Shown here piece by piece: positions 17,355-25,659 of a stretch of 64,000 nt of DNA (position 1 is the stretch's first letter; each line of letters opens with the position of its first letter). Source of the DNA: an uncultured Bacteroidia bacterium (GTDB lineage: Bacteria > Bacteroidota > Bacteroidia > Bacteroidales > F082); assembly GCA_902774295.1 (NCBI GenBank), contig CACYHP010000001.1, positions 248,001-312,000 on the forward strand, given 5' to 3'. The position numbers were made by a program, and so were the translations under genes. The notes beneath the pieces were generated by a model that saw nothing but the letters and a program-made list of their open reading frames with translations, ran no database searches and was not told the DNA's origin.

Positions 17355-17636
17355 TTAAATAAGATACTCTTTAAGAGAGTTTACGTAGTTTTCGAAGGCA
17401 TCGAGTCCTGCCTTTGTGATTTTGCATGTCGTGCAAGGCACCTTCCCCTTGAAGCCTTTCTCGACAGTGATGTAACCGGCAGCGCTGAGCTTGTCGATTT
17501 GCACGCTGAGGTTGCCCGATGTGGCACCGGTCTGCTGCTTGATGTAGCTGAAATCGGCACTGTCAACCCCGGCCAGAATCGACATCACAGCCAGCCGCAG
17601 CTCGGAATGTAATATTGGGTCAAGTTTCGGAAACAT
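17355..17636 (-). CDS. Small winged-helix transcriptional regulator (HTH_34/ArsR-like)
   Basis: A 93-residue DNA-binding protein. LRLAVMSILAG, then YIKQQTGATSGNLSVQIDKL (recognition helix region, about 32-51) and AAGYITVEKGFKG (wing) are typical of the small winged-helix family PF13601. It carries TTCKITKAGLDAFENY before the C-terminus. It lies three bases downstream of the membrane-protein gene and is co-transcribed with it. Such pairs are usually autoregulated; a palindrome in the shared promoter (18336-18352) is a likely operator. Confidence 0.85.
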   Translation of the reverse strand: MFPKLDPILHSELRLAVMSILAGVDSADFSYIKQQTGATSGNLSVQIDKLSAAGYITVEKGFKGKVPCTTCKITKAGLDAFENYVNSLKEYLI

Positions 17637-17639
17637 GGC

Positions 17640-18233
17640 TTATTTGTATTGAGATTTGACAATCAAGCCTGTTACCATAATGACCAATCCGCCGATGGTG
17701 AACATCAACAGCTGCTCTGCCGACTGTATCAAAGTCGCGGCGAAAGATCCACCAACACCAAGAATGAATCCGCTGATGATAATTGTCCAGTTTTTCAGCA
17801 TGATTCCGGAGATGCATTCCGTGAAACCGAGTAACAGCACGATGATGAGTGAGAGATTCATCTGCATTGGTTTTAAGAAAAATACTGATGCCACAAAGAT
17901 TACCATCACAAAGGCGCAGTAGGCTAGCCACAAACCGCTAATCTGACGGCTGATGATGTTTTGCGGGATTTCGGCATCTTTTTTGCTGATAATCTTCACC
18001 ATAGGGAAGCCGATGATAGGCATCGCCAACCACAGCAAATTCCAGTTCGGATTGCCGGTGGTGTGCCATAATTCGTAAATCACAAACGAGACGATAGTGA
18101 GCAACACTCCCCAAAGGATGTAGTGCTTGCTGTTTTTGCTGAGAATTGATTTACGACTGTTGTTCATCATCTCGCTGATGAGGTTGAGGCTCTGCTGAGC
18201 CGTCATTTCTTTGTTTTCAATGTTGTTTTCCAT
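17640..18233 (-). CDS. Six-segment membrane protein paired with a winged-helix regulator
   Basis: A 197-residue protein with a hydrophilic N-terminus (about 1-38, with EMTAQQSLNLISEMMNNSRK) and about six hydrophobic segments between 40 and 190. I recognise no catalytic motif. Genes of this form directly ahead of a small winged-helix regulator are common in Bacteroidota, but I know of no tested function. First gene of a two-gene operon with its own promoter at 18324-18331. Confidence 0.75.
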   Translation of the reverse strand: MENNIENKEMTAQQSLNLISEMMNNSRKSILSKNSKHYILWGVLLTIVSFVIYELWHTTGNPNWNLLWLAMPIIGFPMVKIISKKDAEIPQNIISRQISGLWLAYCAFVMVIFVASVFFLKPMQMNLSLIIVLLLGFTECISGIMLKNWTIIISGFILGVGGSFAATLIQSAEQLLMFTIGGLVIMVTGLIVKSQYK

Positions 18234-18323
18234 AGTTTTAAGTTTTAAATTGTTGTTTACCTAAATTTTTAAAATACCTTTTTTAATTAATTATAAGTGC
18301 ACTTTGTGTCATAAACGACGCTG

Positions 18324-18331
18324 CAAAGATA
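18324..18331 (-). promoter_or_regulatory. -7 box (TATCTTTG) for the membrane protein/regulator operon
   Basis: TATCTTTG followed by GC on the minus strand. The ATG is at 18233, so the leader is about 80 bases long. Confidence 0.6.
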
Positions 18332-18335
18332 AACA

Positions 18336-18352
18336 AGTTTATAATATAAACT
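18336..18352. promoter_or_regulatory. Palindromic operator upstream of the -7 box
   Basis: AGTTTATAATATAAACT is a perfect 8+1+8 inverted repeat four bases upstream of the -7 box, between it and the expected -33 element. A repressor bound here would block the polymerase. The winged-helix protein encoded second in the same operon is the obvious candidate ligand. Confidence 0.55.
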
Positions 18353-18424
18353 ACAAAAAAGTTAAAATATTTTTAAAAAATTTTTGATATTTTTCATAAA
18401 GTGTTGATATACAATGGCTTCAGG

Positions 18425-20155
18425 CTAAATATTTTTTCCTAAAAATCTTTGCATGACGACGGCGCAAGAGGCGTCACCGGTGATTGACATCACTGTACGG
18501 CCCATATCGATGATGCGGTCAATGCCTGCTGCCACTGCCACGCATTCGACGGGGATGCCTGCGGAGGAGAAAACCATTGCCATCAGTGCCAAGCTGCCGC
18601 CCGGGATGCCCGGAGTGCCGATAGAGGCTACTGTAGAGGCAAAAGCGATAGCCATATACTGGCTCATGGTGAGGTCGATGCCGCAGCATGTCGCCATAAA
18701 CACTGAGGCAACGCCGAGATAGATGGCGACGCCGTCCATATTGATGGTAGCGCCCAACGACAGCACGAAATGGCCTATCTCTTTTCTGACACCTAACTTC
18801 TCGGTGCATTGCATGGAGTAAGGCAGTGTCGCCACTGACGAGTCGCTGGAGAAGGCGAACAGCATGGCGGGCTGCATTTCTTTGAAGAACTTAAGAGGGG
18901 AGATGCCGCCAAGGACCCACACCGCTGAGGAATATACCAGTCCTGCATGAACGACGAAGCAGAAATATGCCAATGCGAGCAATGCTGCGTAGGACCCGAG
19001 TACCGCAGGACCGTTTTCTACCACCACTGGCGTCAGCATGCAGAACACGCCGAACGGCGCCAGCGCCATGATATATTCAAGAATCTTACCCACCACATCG
19101 TTGAAGCTGAGCGTCACCTTGCGCGCCAGCTCGCCTTTCTCGCCGATATGCACCATGGCGATGCCAAAGAAAAGCGCAATCACTATGACCTGCATCATCG
19201 CCATCGAGCTCACTGGAAGAAGGATGTTGTCGGGAAACATAGCGACTATCTGATCCATCACCGTCATGTGAGGTGTATCGATAACATCTGTTACAGCTTC
19301 AGTGCTGATTTTGATGGTCGGGAGAAAGCCTTTCACCAGACTTGGCACTACCAAGCCGAGCGTCACGGCGAAGAGAGTCGTTATTATAAAATATATTAAG
19401 GTGCGAAGTCCGAGTTTGCCAACTTTCGAGACATCGTTCATCGAGAGTATGCCTGCCATGATGGAGAAGAGCACCAGCGGCACCACGATAAACTTCAATA
19501 AATTAAGGAATATCGTTCCAAAAGGTTTGATATATGTGTTGACAAACATGGCATGGTCGCGCAGCAGCACGCCGGCTATCACCGCCAACACGAGGGCGAT
19601 GCCGATCTGGGCGGTGAGAGAAATCTTTTTCTTTTCAGTCATTTTCTGATATGCTATACGTTCGTCGCCGTTGGCGAGATGTATGATGCCGCAATATTTG
19701 AATCCGTGTTTCTCGATATTATGCTGCATTATTTTGTTGTCGCGATGCGTATCGATGCGGATGTTGCGCTCTTTAGCGAAGCAGAACTCCATGATACTCT
19801 GGAAGATGCCATGCACCTCAGGAAAACTCGCTATGCGATGGATGACATGGTAAGGCTTGCTGTCGTCGAGCCATTTGCCGTCGTAAATCTTATCGTAGGT
19901 AGGTTCCGGCGATGGCAGAAAGGCGAAATACGCCACAATCTTTCCATCGTCTTCAACCACGAAGCCGCCGTCTTTCTCAATGTCAGACTGCACAATATCC
20001 AGCGATGGATAGCCGTCGGTCCATTGGTTCACGTTGCCGTCGGCTGCCATGATGCCCTTGGCGGCAGCGAAGACTTCCATCAGACTCTCGCCATCTTTTG
20101 GGAGAGAGACCTTGCGTATGGTGCGGTTTGGTGTGGAATCGTAAGATTTTGACAT
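18425..20155 (-). CDS. GNAT acetyltransferase domain fused to a dicarboxylate/amino acid:cation symporter
   Basis: A 576-residue two-part protein. Residues 1-171 look like a GNAT N-acetyltransferase: MEVFAAAKGIMAADGNVNQW, GGFVVEDDGKIVAYFAF, HRIASFPEVHGIF and RIDTHRDNKIMQHNIEKHGF, in normal order. From M172 (TEKKKISLTAQIGIALVLAV) it is a complete DAACS/SDF transporter like GltP or DctA, with FSSDSSVATLPYSM, INMDGVAIYLG and TPGIPGGS motifs of the substrate and cation sites. The frame is open throughout. M172 (ATG at 19642) could also be an internal start. The transporter moves glutamate, aspartate or C4-dicarboxylates in known members; the fused GNAT suggests modification linked to transport, which is inference. 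Confidence 0.85.
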   Translation of the reverse strand: MSKSYDSTPNRTIRKVSLPKDGESLMEVFAAAKGIMAADGNVNQWTDGYPSLDIVQSDIEKDGGFVVEDDGKIVAYFAFLPSPEPTYDKIYDGKWLDDSKPYHVIHRIASFPEVHGIFQSIMEFCFAKERNIRIDTHRDNKIMQHNIEKHGFKYCGIIHLANGDERIAYQKMTEKKKISLTAQIGIALVLAVIAGVLLRDHAMFVNTYIKPFGTIFLNLLKFIVVPLVLFSIMAGILSMNDVSKVGKLGLRTLIYFIITTLFAVTLGLVVPSLVKGFLPTIKISTEAVTDVIDTPHMTVMDQIVAMFPDNILLPVSSMAMMQVIVIALFFGIAMVHIGEKGELARKVTLSFNDVVGKILEYIMALAPFGVFCMLTPVVVENGPAVLGSYAALLALAYFCFVVHAGLVYSSAVWVLGGISPLKFFKEMQPAMLFAFSSDSSVATLPYSMQCTEKLGVRKEIGHFVLSLGATINMDGVAIYLGVASVFMATCCGIDLTMSQYMAIAFASTVASIGTPGIPGGSLALMAMVFSSAGIPVECVAVAAGIDRIIDMGRTVMSITGDASCAVVMQRFLGKNI

Positions 20156-20176
20156 AAAATAGAGTGTTTATTGGTG

Positions 20177-20184
20177 CAAAGATA
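20177..20184 (-). promoter_or_regulatory. -7 box (TATCTTTG) for the GNAT-symporter gene
   Basis: TATCTTTG followed by GC on the minus strand, 21 bases ahead of the ATG at 20155, supporting the start that includes the GNAT domain. Confidence 0.6.
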
Positions 20185-20195
20185 TAAAAAAATCA

Positions 20196-20203
20196 TAAAT
20201 TTG
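20196..20203 (+). promoter_or_regulatory. -7 box (TAAATTTG) for the small secreted protein gene
   Basis: TAAATTTG followed by C, 17 bases ahead of the ATG at 20221 and back to back with the minus-strand box at 20177. Confidence 0.55.
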
Positions 20204-20220
20204 CACCCAAGAATGAAAAT

Positions 20221-20469
20221 ATGACAAAAAACAGGTTTTGTGTGATACTTTGGCTCTGTCTGCTGGCTCTCGTCATCACCCATGCAAAAGCAAACAGAAA
20301 CCATGTCGGTGGCTGGCTTGACACCGACAATGGCAGTTATTATTTCGATAGTGTCCGCATCTTCCCTGAAGACTCATTGGAATATGCCATACAATTCGGC
20401 AGAGAGAACGGGCAGATTGCGGTGTTTGTGTTGTCGAAACAGTTAATTATCAAACAACCATTTGAATAA
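20221..20469 (+). CDS. Small secreted protein of unknown function
   Basis: An 82-residue product with a signal peptide (about 1-25, ITHAKA) and a mature part of about 57 residues containing GGWLDTDNGSYYFDSV, EDSLEYAIQFGRENGQ and AVFVLSKQ. I do not recognise a family. The gene has a plausible promoter and signal peptide and overlaps no other gene, so it is likely real. It reads toward the alpha-galactosidase gene, 27 bases away. Confidence 0.55.
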   Translation: MTKNRFCVILWLCLLALVITHAKANRNHVGGWLDTDNGSYYFDSVRIFPEDSLEYAIQFGRENGQIAVFVLSKQLIIKQPFE

Positions 20470-20496
20470 TCCTGGATTGGAAGGAATACCAGCAAT

Positions 20497-21708
20497 CTAT
20501 TTCTCAGGACTCAGCTTCACCATCAGCACGCCGTGTGAAGGGATGCTGTTAACTATGTTTTTCTTGGTTGACTTGGCGATGGTTTTGTGCTGCCAGAGGT
20601 CGTAGACTTTATAGTTTTCGCCGGTGGCGCGCAGCTCAGGGATGTCGTTCCAGTTGAAGTTGAGGCTCCACGTGTCGTCGCCGCGGTTGAAGAAACAGAC
20701 TGCCCATTCGTCGTTGGCGAGCTGTTTCACCCAGATCTGGCGGTCGCCCATTGCCACTGACAGATGTGCCTGGATGCCCAGCGGGTCCTGGTCGATGGCG
20801 ATGACGTCTTTGTTGGTGAGTATACGCTTGGTGTCGTCGCTCATATTGCCGAGGTCGTTGCCTGCCATCAGCGGCGCTGCCAGCATGCACCACATCGAGA
20901 AGTGGCTCTGGTCTTCTATGGCGTTCATGCCACCGTTGCCCACCTCAAGCATGTCGGGGTCGTTCCAGTGACCCGGACCGTTGTAAGGATACAGATCCTG
21001 CACCAGGTCGATGATGTTGACCATGCCGTGACCGCCCCAGTCTTCGCGACCGTCCCACATATTGATGATGTCGCCTGTGGCTCTCCAGAGATGACCGATG
21101 CCTTTGCCCCATTCCCAAGGCTTGGTGCTGCCCCATTCGCAGATGCTGAAAACTATAGGGCGACCGGCTTCTTTCAAAGCCTCGCGCATGATGGTGTAGG
21201 CGGTCTTCGAGTTGGTGCCGCGGTTGTTGCAAAAGTCATATTTCAGGTAGTCGACGCCAGTGCGTGCATAAAACAAAGCATCTTGGTATTCGTGACCCAT
21301 GCTGCCCGGTCGTCCCGCGCAGGTGTATGCGCCTACACATGAGTAGATGCCGAACTTCAGTCCTTTGGAGTGGATATAGTCCGCCACATATTTCATGCCA
21401 TGAGGGAAACGCTCAGGGTCGCATACAATGTTACCGTCGGCGTCGCGGTCGATCTGCCAGCAGTCGTCAACGACGATATATTCGTATCCGGCGTCTTTCA
21501 TGCCTGATGCCACCATGGCGTCGGCAGCCTCCATCAGCAGCTGTTCGTTAACGTCGCAGCCGAACTTATTCCAGCTGTTCCAACCCATTGGCGGAGTAGG
21601 GCACAGCGCCTCAAACTCTTCTTGTGTCAAAGGTTGCGGTTTGGCGTTTTGCGCTGTCGCCGTGAAGCTCAGCAACGCGATAAATAGGAGTGTAAAGATG
21701 TTTTTCAT
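20497..21708 (-). CDS. Alpha-galactosidase, glycoside hydrolase family 27
   Basis: A secreted 403-residue enzyme that should release terminal alpha-galactose from oligosaccharides such as galactomannan or raffinose-type sugars. A signal peptide covers 1-20. The family signature PPMGWNSWNKFGCDV starts at 39; YEYIVVDDCWQ follows at 75-85; YLKYDFCN holds the nucleophile D158; and RATGDIINMWD holds the likely acid/base D213. The C-terminal beta-sandwich domain (about 320-400) is present. It lies 35 bases downstream of the lipid cluster in the same direction and may be the last gene of that transcript. Confidence 0.92.
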   Translation of the reverse strand: MKNIFTLLFIALLSFTATAQNAKPQPLTQEEFEALCPTPPMGWNSWNKFGCDVNEQLLMEAADAMVASGMKDAGYEYIVVDDCWQIDRDADGNIVCDPERFPHGMKYVADYIHSKGLKFGIYSCVGAYTCAGRPGSMGHEYQDALFYARTGVDYLKYDFCNNRGTNSKTAYTIMREALKEAGRPIVFSICEWGSTKPWEWGKGIGHLWRATGDIINMWDGREDWGGHGMVNIIDLVQDLYPYNGPGHWNDPDMLEVGNGGMNAIEDQSHFSMWCMLAAPLMAGNDLGNMSDDTKRILTNKDVIAIDQDPLGIQAHLSVAMGDRQIWVKQLANDEWAVCFFNRGDDTWSLNFNWNDIPELRATGENYKVYDLWQHKTIAKSTKKNIVNSIPSHGVLMVKLSPEK

Positions 21709-21743
21709 AGTTTTTTTATTTAAATGGTTAAGTTTTTACATGC

Positions 21744-22364
21744 TCATAGCCTCTTTATCAGCTCTTCCATCAAGTCTTTCATCTTTTGCTGCAACATCTC
21801 GGTCTGTTCGTTGATATAATCGGAGTTCATTCCTTGTGTTGGTGGCGCGAGATGGAACTGTGGCGACACTATGAGGCGTGCGCGAGGTCCCAGGATCTTT
21901 ACCGGTCCGTCGATGTAGACCATCACAAGAGGAGCCTGCGACACGGTGGCGAGCATCGCCGCTCCCGGATGGAACGGCAGCTGCTTACGGTGCTCACCAT
22001 GACGGCCTTCAGGGAATATCGCGACGCTCTCCTTGTCTTGTTGTATAATCTTAATAGACTCATGAATCCACGACAGGTCGGCGTTCTGACGGTCGATAGG
22101 GATGCATCGCGTGTTACGCAGGAAGAACCCGAAGCCACGCTGCTCGAAACGGTCTTTCGCGGCAAGATTATGTATCTTGTTTTTGCGGAACACCGTAGTC
22201 ACCACCGGCCCGTCGAGATGGCTGGTGTGGTTGATGATGAGCAGCGACGGGCTGTCAAGTTTGCGCCTATGTTTTGGAGGCTCCACGTAATAAACCTTAG
22301 GTCTGAGAAGCGTTTTAACGAGGAAGGCCGTGAGGCCTTCCACGATGTATGTCATTATCTTCAT
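21744..22364 (-). CDS. PlsC-family acyltransferase (lipid cluster)
   Basis: A 206-residue lysophospholipid-type acyltransferase. The HX4D catalytic box is NHTSHLD (H46, D51) and the acyl-acceptor motif FPEGRHGEHR is near 113-122. The N-terminal MTYIVEGLTAFLVKTLL can act as a membrane anchor. It overlaps the acyl carrier protein gene by 4 bases, so it may take its acyl group from that carrier. Part of a run of six lipid-related genes (21744-26205). Confidence 0.85.
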   Translation of the reverse strand: MKIMTYIVEGLTAFLVKTLLRPKVYYVEPPKHRRKLDSPSLLIINHTSHLDGPVVTTVFRKNKIHNLAAKDRFEQRGFGFFLRNTRCIPIDRQNADLSWIHESIKIIQQDKESVAIFPEGRHGEHRKQLPFHPGAAMLATVSQAPLVMVYIDGPVKILGPRARLIVSPQFHLAPPTQGMNSDYINEQTEMLQQKMKDLMEELIKRL

Positions 22365-22600
22365 GCTTTTGCTTTTATGATATAGTCGATGACTTCACCT
22401 ACGGTGTTGAATTTCACAGCGCCTTCAAACTTGATATTGAATTTATTTTCAATGGCAAGGCTTAAAAGCAATATGGTAAGTGAGTCGAGACCGATGTCGC
22501 TGATGAGCTGACTGTTCTCATTGACTGCCGAAAGGTCGAGCGATGGCTTGATAAGTTGAAGAATCTCCTTGAGACCTACTAAAATCTCTTGTCTTTCCAT
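22361..22600 (-). CDS. Acyl carrier protein (specialised, lipid cluster)
   Basis: A 79-residue phosphopantetheine carrier. The DSL attachment site is S40 in ISDIGLDSLTILLL. Helices before and after are of the normal length. It is set apart from primary fatty-acid synthesis by its place between an AMP-dependent ligase (9 bases upstream) and a PlsC-family acyltransferase (overlapping), which suggests that the ligase loads an acyl or aryl acid on it for transfer by an acyltransferase. Confidence 0.88.
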   Translation of the reverse strand: MERQEILVGLKEILQLIKPSLDLSAVNENSQLISDIGLDSLTILLLSLAIENKFNIKFEGAVKFNTVGEVIDYIIKAKA

Positions 22601-22609
22601 GATAAAAAA

Positions 22610-24097
22610 TTAATTACGTGAAACTTTCATTGCGCCGGTGCGTTTGAAATCTTCCTTGCGCACTGTTATCTTGTTGATGCGATGTGTCGTTGGCAGTGTA
22701 GCGTTGACTTCGTCGACCAATTTCTTAAAGTAAGCTTCCACCTCTTCCCAAGGGGTGTTGCCGAACTCTTCGATACGAGGGAGAATTTCGATGGCTATCA
22801 CCTTCTTTCCGTCCATCTCGTCTTCCTTGACGAGGCAGTCGCGGAGCTTATCGCATTTGTAGAATGGCTCTTCGATGCTTTCAGGGCTTACGTTCTCGCC
22901 GTTTGAAAGGATGATGAGGTTCTTGATACGTCCGATGATGTACATGTAACCTTCTTCATCGAAGCGTACGAGGTCGCCAGTCTTGATCCAACCGTCCGGG
23001 GTGAGGGTCTCGGCGGTCTTTTCCGGGTCGCCGTAATATCCGAGGAAGACGTTGTCGCCGCGGAACCACAGCTCGCCGTCGACCACCTTGGTCTCCTGAC
23101 CAGGATATATCTTACCTACTGATGTCGGTTTCTCCTTGACGTCGATGTTGCCTGATGTGAGGTTGGCGCCTTCTGTCATGCCGTAGCCGGCGAACAGGCT
23201 GATGCCCAGCTGGTCGAACTCGCCAATGAGTTTCGGAGGCACGTTGGCAGCACCCGCGATGATGAATCTGAGGTTTCCGCCAAGGAATGGCTTGCCGTAC
23301 ATCTTGACGAGACCCAGCAGAATTTCGCATATGCCCGGTACTGCCACGAGGCAGGTAGGCTTAATCATCGGGAGCTTTGAGATGGTCTCCTTGGTGTTGG
23401 CGGCTGCATACCATGCGCCACCTTCGTATAACACTGACAGAGTGCCGCGGACCAGTCCGAACACATGGCTGAGAGGCAGCACGCTGGCATAACGCTGGCA
23501 ACCTAACTGATGACCTGGAGCGTAGACGCCGTTGAGGGCGCCGCGCATAAGGGCTCTGTGAGGCAGGACGGCACCTTTCGGAGCTCCGGTAGTGCCTCCT
23601 GTGAAGAAGATAGCGGCCGGGTCGTTTTTATCGACGATGGCGACAGGAGCCTTCTGCTCTGCCATGTCAGCGATATCGATGACTTTGCATGACGCGGCTT
23701 TGGCGGTCTCCATGAAACCTGCACCGGCGGCGAGGACTTTCACGCCGAACTTCATGCAGCATCCTGCGACGGCAGGAGCCGGCAGCTGTGACGGCAGGTT
23801 GATGACGACATAACCTGCTGAGGTGACGGCGAGGAACATCTCTACAGCCTCAACGGTGGTGTTGTCGAGGATAGCGACCTTGTCGCCCTTGGCAAGACCC
23901 ATGGCGTTGAGCATGGCGCGTTTGCGTGCGATGGCGTCGCACATCTGTTTGTATGTTAAAGTGTTGACAGTGTCGGAAAGAGCCGGCAGCTCTCGCCATT
24001 TGCTCTCAATCCAAGTGACGAACTCAGGAATCGTCGGGATGTACTTCACCTGCGCAAGTTCTTCAGCAGGCATCATGTCTTCGAAATAGTTTTTCAT
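22610..24097 (-). CDS. AMP-dependent acyl-CoA/acyl-ACP synthetase (ANL superfamily)
   Basis: A 495-residue enzyme that activates a carboxylic acid as its adenylate and passes it to CoA or a carrier protein. The ATP-binding P-loop FFTGGTTGAPKGAVLP is near 163-178, LFAGYGMTEGAN near 305-316, and DGWIKTGDLVRFDEEGY near 372-388. The C-terminal lysine motif reads RTGAMKVSRN with K491. The adjacent carrier protein is a likely acceptor. It could equally make a CoA ester; the acid cannot be told from sequence. Confidence 0.9.
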   Translation of the reverse strand: MKNYFEDMMPAEELAQVKYIPTIPEFVTWIESKWRELPALSDTVNTLTYKQMCDAIARKRAMLNAMGLAKGDKVAILDNTTVEAVEMFLAVTSAGYVVINLPSQLPAPAVAGCCMKFGVKVLAAGAGFMETAKAASCKVIDIADMAEQKAPVAIVDKNDPAAIFFTGGTTGAPKGAVLPHRALMRGALNGVYAPGHQLGCQRYASVLPLSHVFGLVRGTLSVLYEGGAWYAAANTKETISKLPMIKPTCLVAVPGICEILLGLVKMYGKPFLGGNLRFIIAGAANVPPKLIGEFDQLGISLFAGYGMTEGANLTSGNIDVKEKPTSVGKIYPGQETKVVDGELWFRGDNVFLGYYGDPEKTAETLTPDGWIKTGDLVRFDEEGYMYIIGRIKNLIILSNGENVSPESIEEPFYKCDKLRDCLVKEDEMDGKKVIAIEILPRIEEFGNTPWEEVEAYFKKLVDEVNATLPTTHRINKITVRKEDFKRTGAMKVSRN

Positions 24098-24117
24098 ATC
24101 TGTAATTATTTTGTTAA

Positions 24118-24933
24118 TTAATGTTCAGTAATTTTATATACCGATGAGCGCAGCATTGCGGCAAAATCCGCCTCGGGGACGCTCATCTGCTCTTCAACAC
24201 TGATAATATTACCAATTCCAACCTTGACAGTCTTGCCTTCTTTGTTGAGCACCTCGCGTGGCAGCCTCAAAATGCGCAGTTTCCAATAGATAGCTCCGAG
24301 AAAATAAAACAAATTGGAGTTTATGTCGAAAAAACGCATTGGGACCACGGGCACCTTCAAGTGACGGATTATTCCGGCGGCTGACTGCTGCCATTCACGG
24401 TCACGCACGCGGAAATCCTTGAGGCGGAAATCCGACACCGCCCCTGCTGGAAATAATCCCAACGGATGCCCGTTTTTTACATGATCAATGGCTTTTTTTA
24501 TCCCGCTGATGCTCTCAAGAGATATCCCTTTGGTGCTTTTATTCTTGGGTATCACACTGATGAAACTGTCATCGAGGGTCTTCACCAGCGACAGGAACTT
24601 GTTTGCCATCACCTTATAATCCTCACGGAGATGTCCAAACAGGTCGATGAGAATAAGCCCGTCGAGTCCTCCGTAAGGGTGGTTGCTGACTGTGATGAAA
24701 GGACCATCTATCGATTGTATATTTTCCAGTCCTTGCGTCTCATAGCTGATATTCAAGTCTTTCAGATAAGCTTTTGCAAATTCCGGACCAACAAGATTTT
24801 CGTGCCTATCGTATATCTCCGATATCTTGTCAATGCCGGTGATACGCATTAGTGTACGAGCCAAGCCGTTGCCGAACTTGCCTTTGAACACTGGCGAAAT
24901 GCCTTCAATATCTTCTATCGTAATCAACGCCAT
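24118..24933 (-). CDS. Lysophospholipid/O-acyltransferase family protein (HX5D variant)
   Basis: A 271-residue acyltransferase of the PlsC superfamily. The catalytic box is SNHPYGGLDGLIL, in which His85 and Asp91 are separated by five residues instead of four. LGLFPAGAVSDFRL near 156-169 is the acceptor motif, and VPVVPMRFFDINSNLFYFLG follows. Members with NHPxGGLDG boxes include acyltransferases of ornithine- and glycine-lipid synthesis, so an aminolipid acceptor is possible. It lies 9 bases from the CDP-alcohol transferase gene. Confidence 0.82.
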   Translation of the reverse strand: MALITIEDIEGISPVFKGKFGNGLARTLMRITGIDKISEIYDRHENLVGPEFAKAYLKDLNISYETQGLENIQSIDGPFITVSNHPYGGLDGLILIDLFGHLREDYKVMANKFLSLVKTLDDSFISVIPKNKSTKGISLESISGIKKAIDHVKNGHPLGLFPAGAVSDFRLKDFRVRDREWQQSAAGIIRHLKVPVVPMRFFDINSNLFYFLGAIYWKLRILRLPREVLNKEGKTVKVGIGNIISVEEQMSVPEADFAAMLRSSVYKITEH

Positions 24934-24942
24934 GACTAGGTC

Positions 24943-25656
24943 TTATTCATTTTTGTGTTTTGGATCTATTTTCGCATAATAGCGTGCATCTTGCAGTATG
25001 GTGATGATGTATATCAATATCAAGGCAAGAAGAATTACAATTCCAATTAAATCGAGGATGTGGAGTTCGAGCGTGGAAGAAAACCAGGTAAACTCCAACT
25101 TCCATGTTCTCAATGGTTTGGCTAACGCCAGTAAGGCATTGGCGATGATGCAAATCAGTCGGAATTCGGTAGGGCCGAGTTTTGCGTAAGTCAGGCGGAA
25201 CTCGCCTTTGAGATGAGCGTTCATCGACACGTTGAGGGTTAGCATCAGATAGACAACAAGCAGGACGCATGCCAGGTCGAACTTCATGAAAGGTGACAGT
25301 CCGACGCCCATAAACATGAAAGCCTCGTTGATGGCGTCCATGGTGTGGTCGAGGTAGAAGCCATAAATCGGACGCTGTTGTTTTCTGTGACGTGCCAAGG
25401 TGCCGTCGAGCGAGTCGCCGTACCAGTTGATGACGAAGCCCAGTGAGGCGAGCCACAGAAAATGCACGTTGTAGTTCGACAAGATATAGCCCGCTGCGAT
25501 GACCACGGCACCGATGAAACCGATGAACGTCAGCATGTCGGAATCAACCCATTTAGGCTGTCGTTCAGCGAGCCATACAAGGGCTTTCTTCTCCACTCCG
25601 TTCAATACCGAAGTCTGTATTCGCACCGATTGTTCTGTTGTTGGTTGCTTCTCCAT
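24943..25656 (-). CDS. CDP-alcohol phosphatidyltransferase
   Basis: A 237-residue membrane enzyme that links a CDP-activated lipid to an alcohol, or the reverse. The family motif is complete: D81, D84, G85, A88, R89, G99, D103 and D107 within the stretch from DSLDGTLAR to YLDHTMD. About six membrane segments are seen. Known members make phosphatidylglycerol-phosphate, phosphatidylserine, phosphatidylinositol-phosphate or ether lipids. The alcohol used here is unknown, but its neighbours point to a lipid pathway outside the standard set. Confidence 0.9.
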   Translation of the reverse strand: MEKQPTTEQSVRIQTSVLNGVEKKALVWLAERQPKWVDSDMLTFIGFIGAVVIAAGYILSNYNVHFLWLASLGFVINWYGDSLDGTLARHRKQQRPIYGFYLDHTMDAINEAFMFMGVGLSPFMKFDLACVLLVVYLMLTLNVSMNAHLKGEFRLTYAKLGPTEFRLICIIANALLALAKPLRTWKLEFTWFSSTLELHILDLIGIVILLALILIYIITILQDARYYAKIDPKHKNE

Positions 25657-25659
25657 AAT

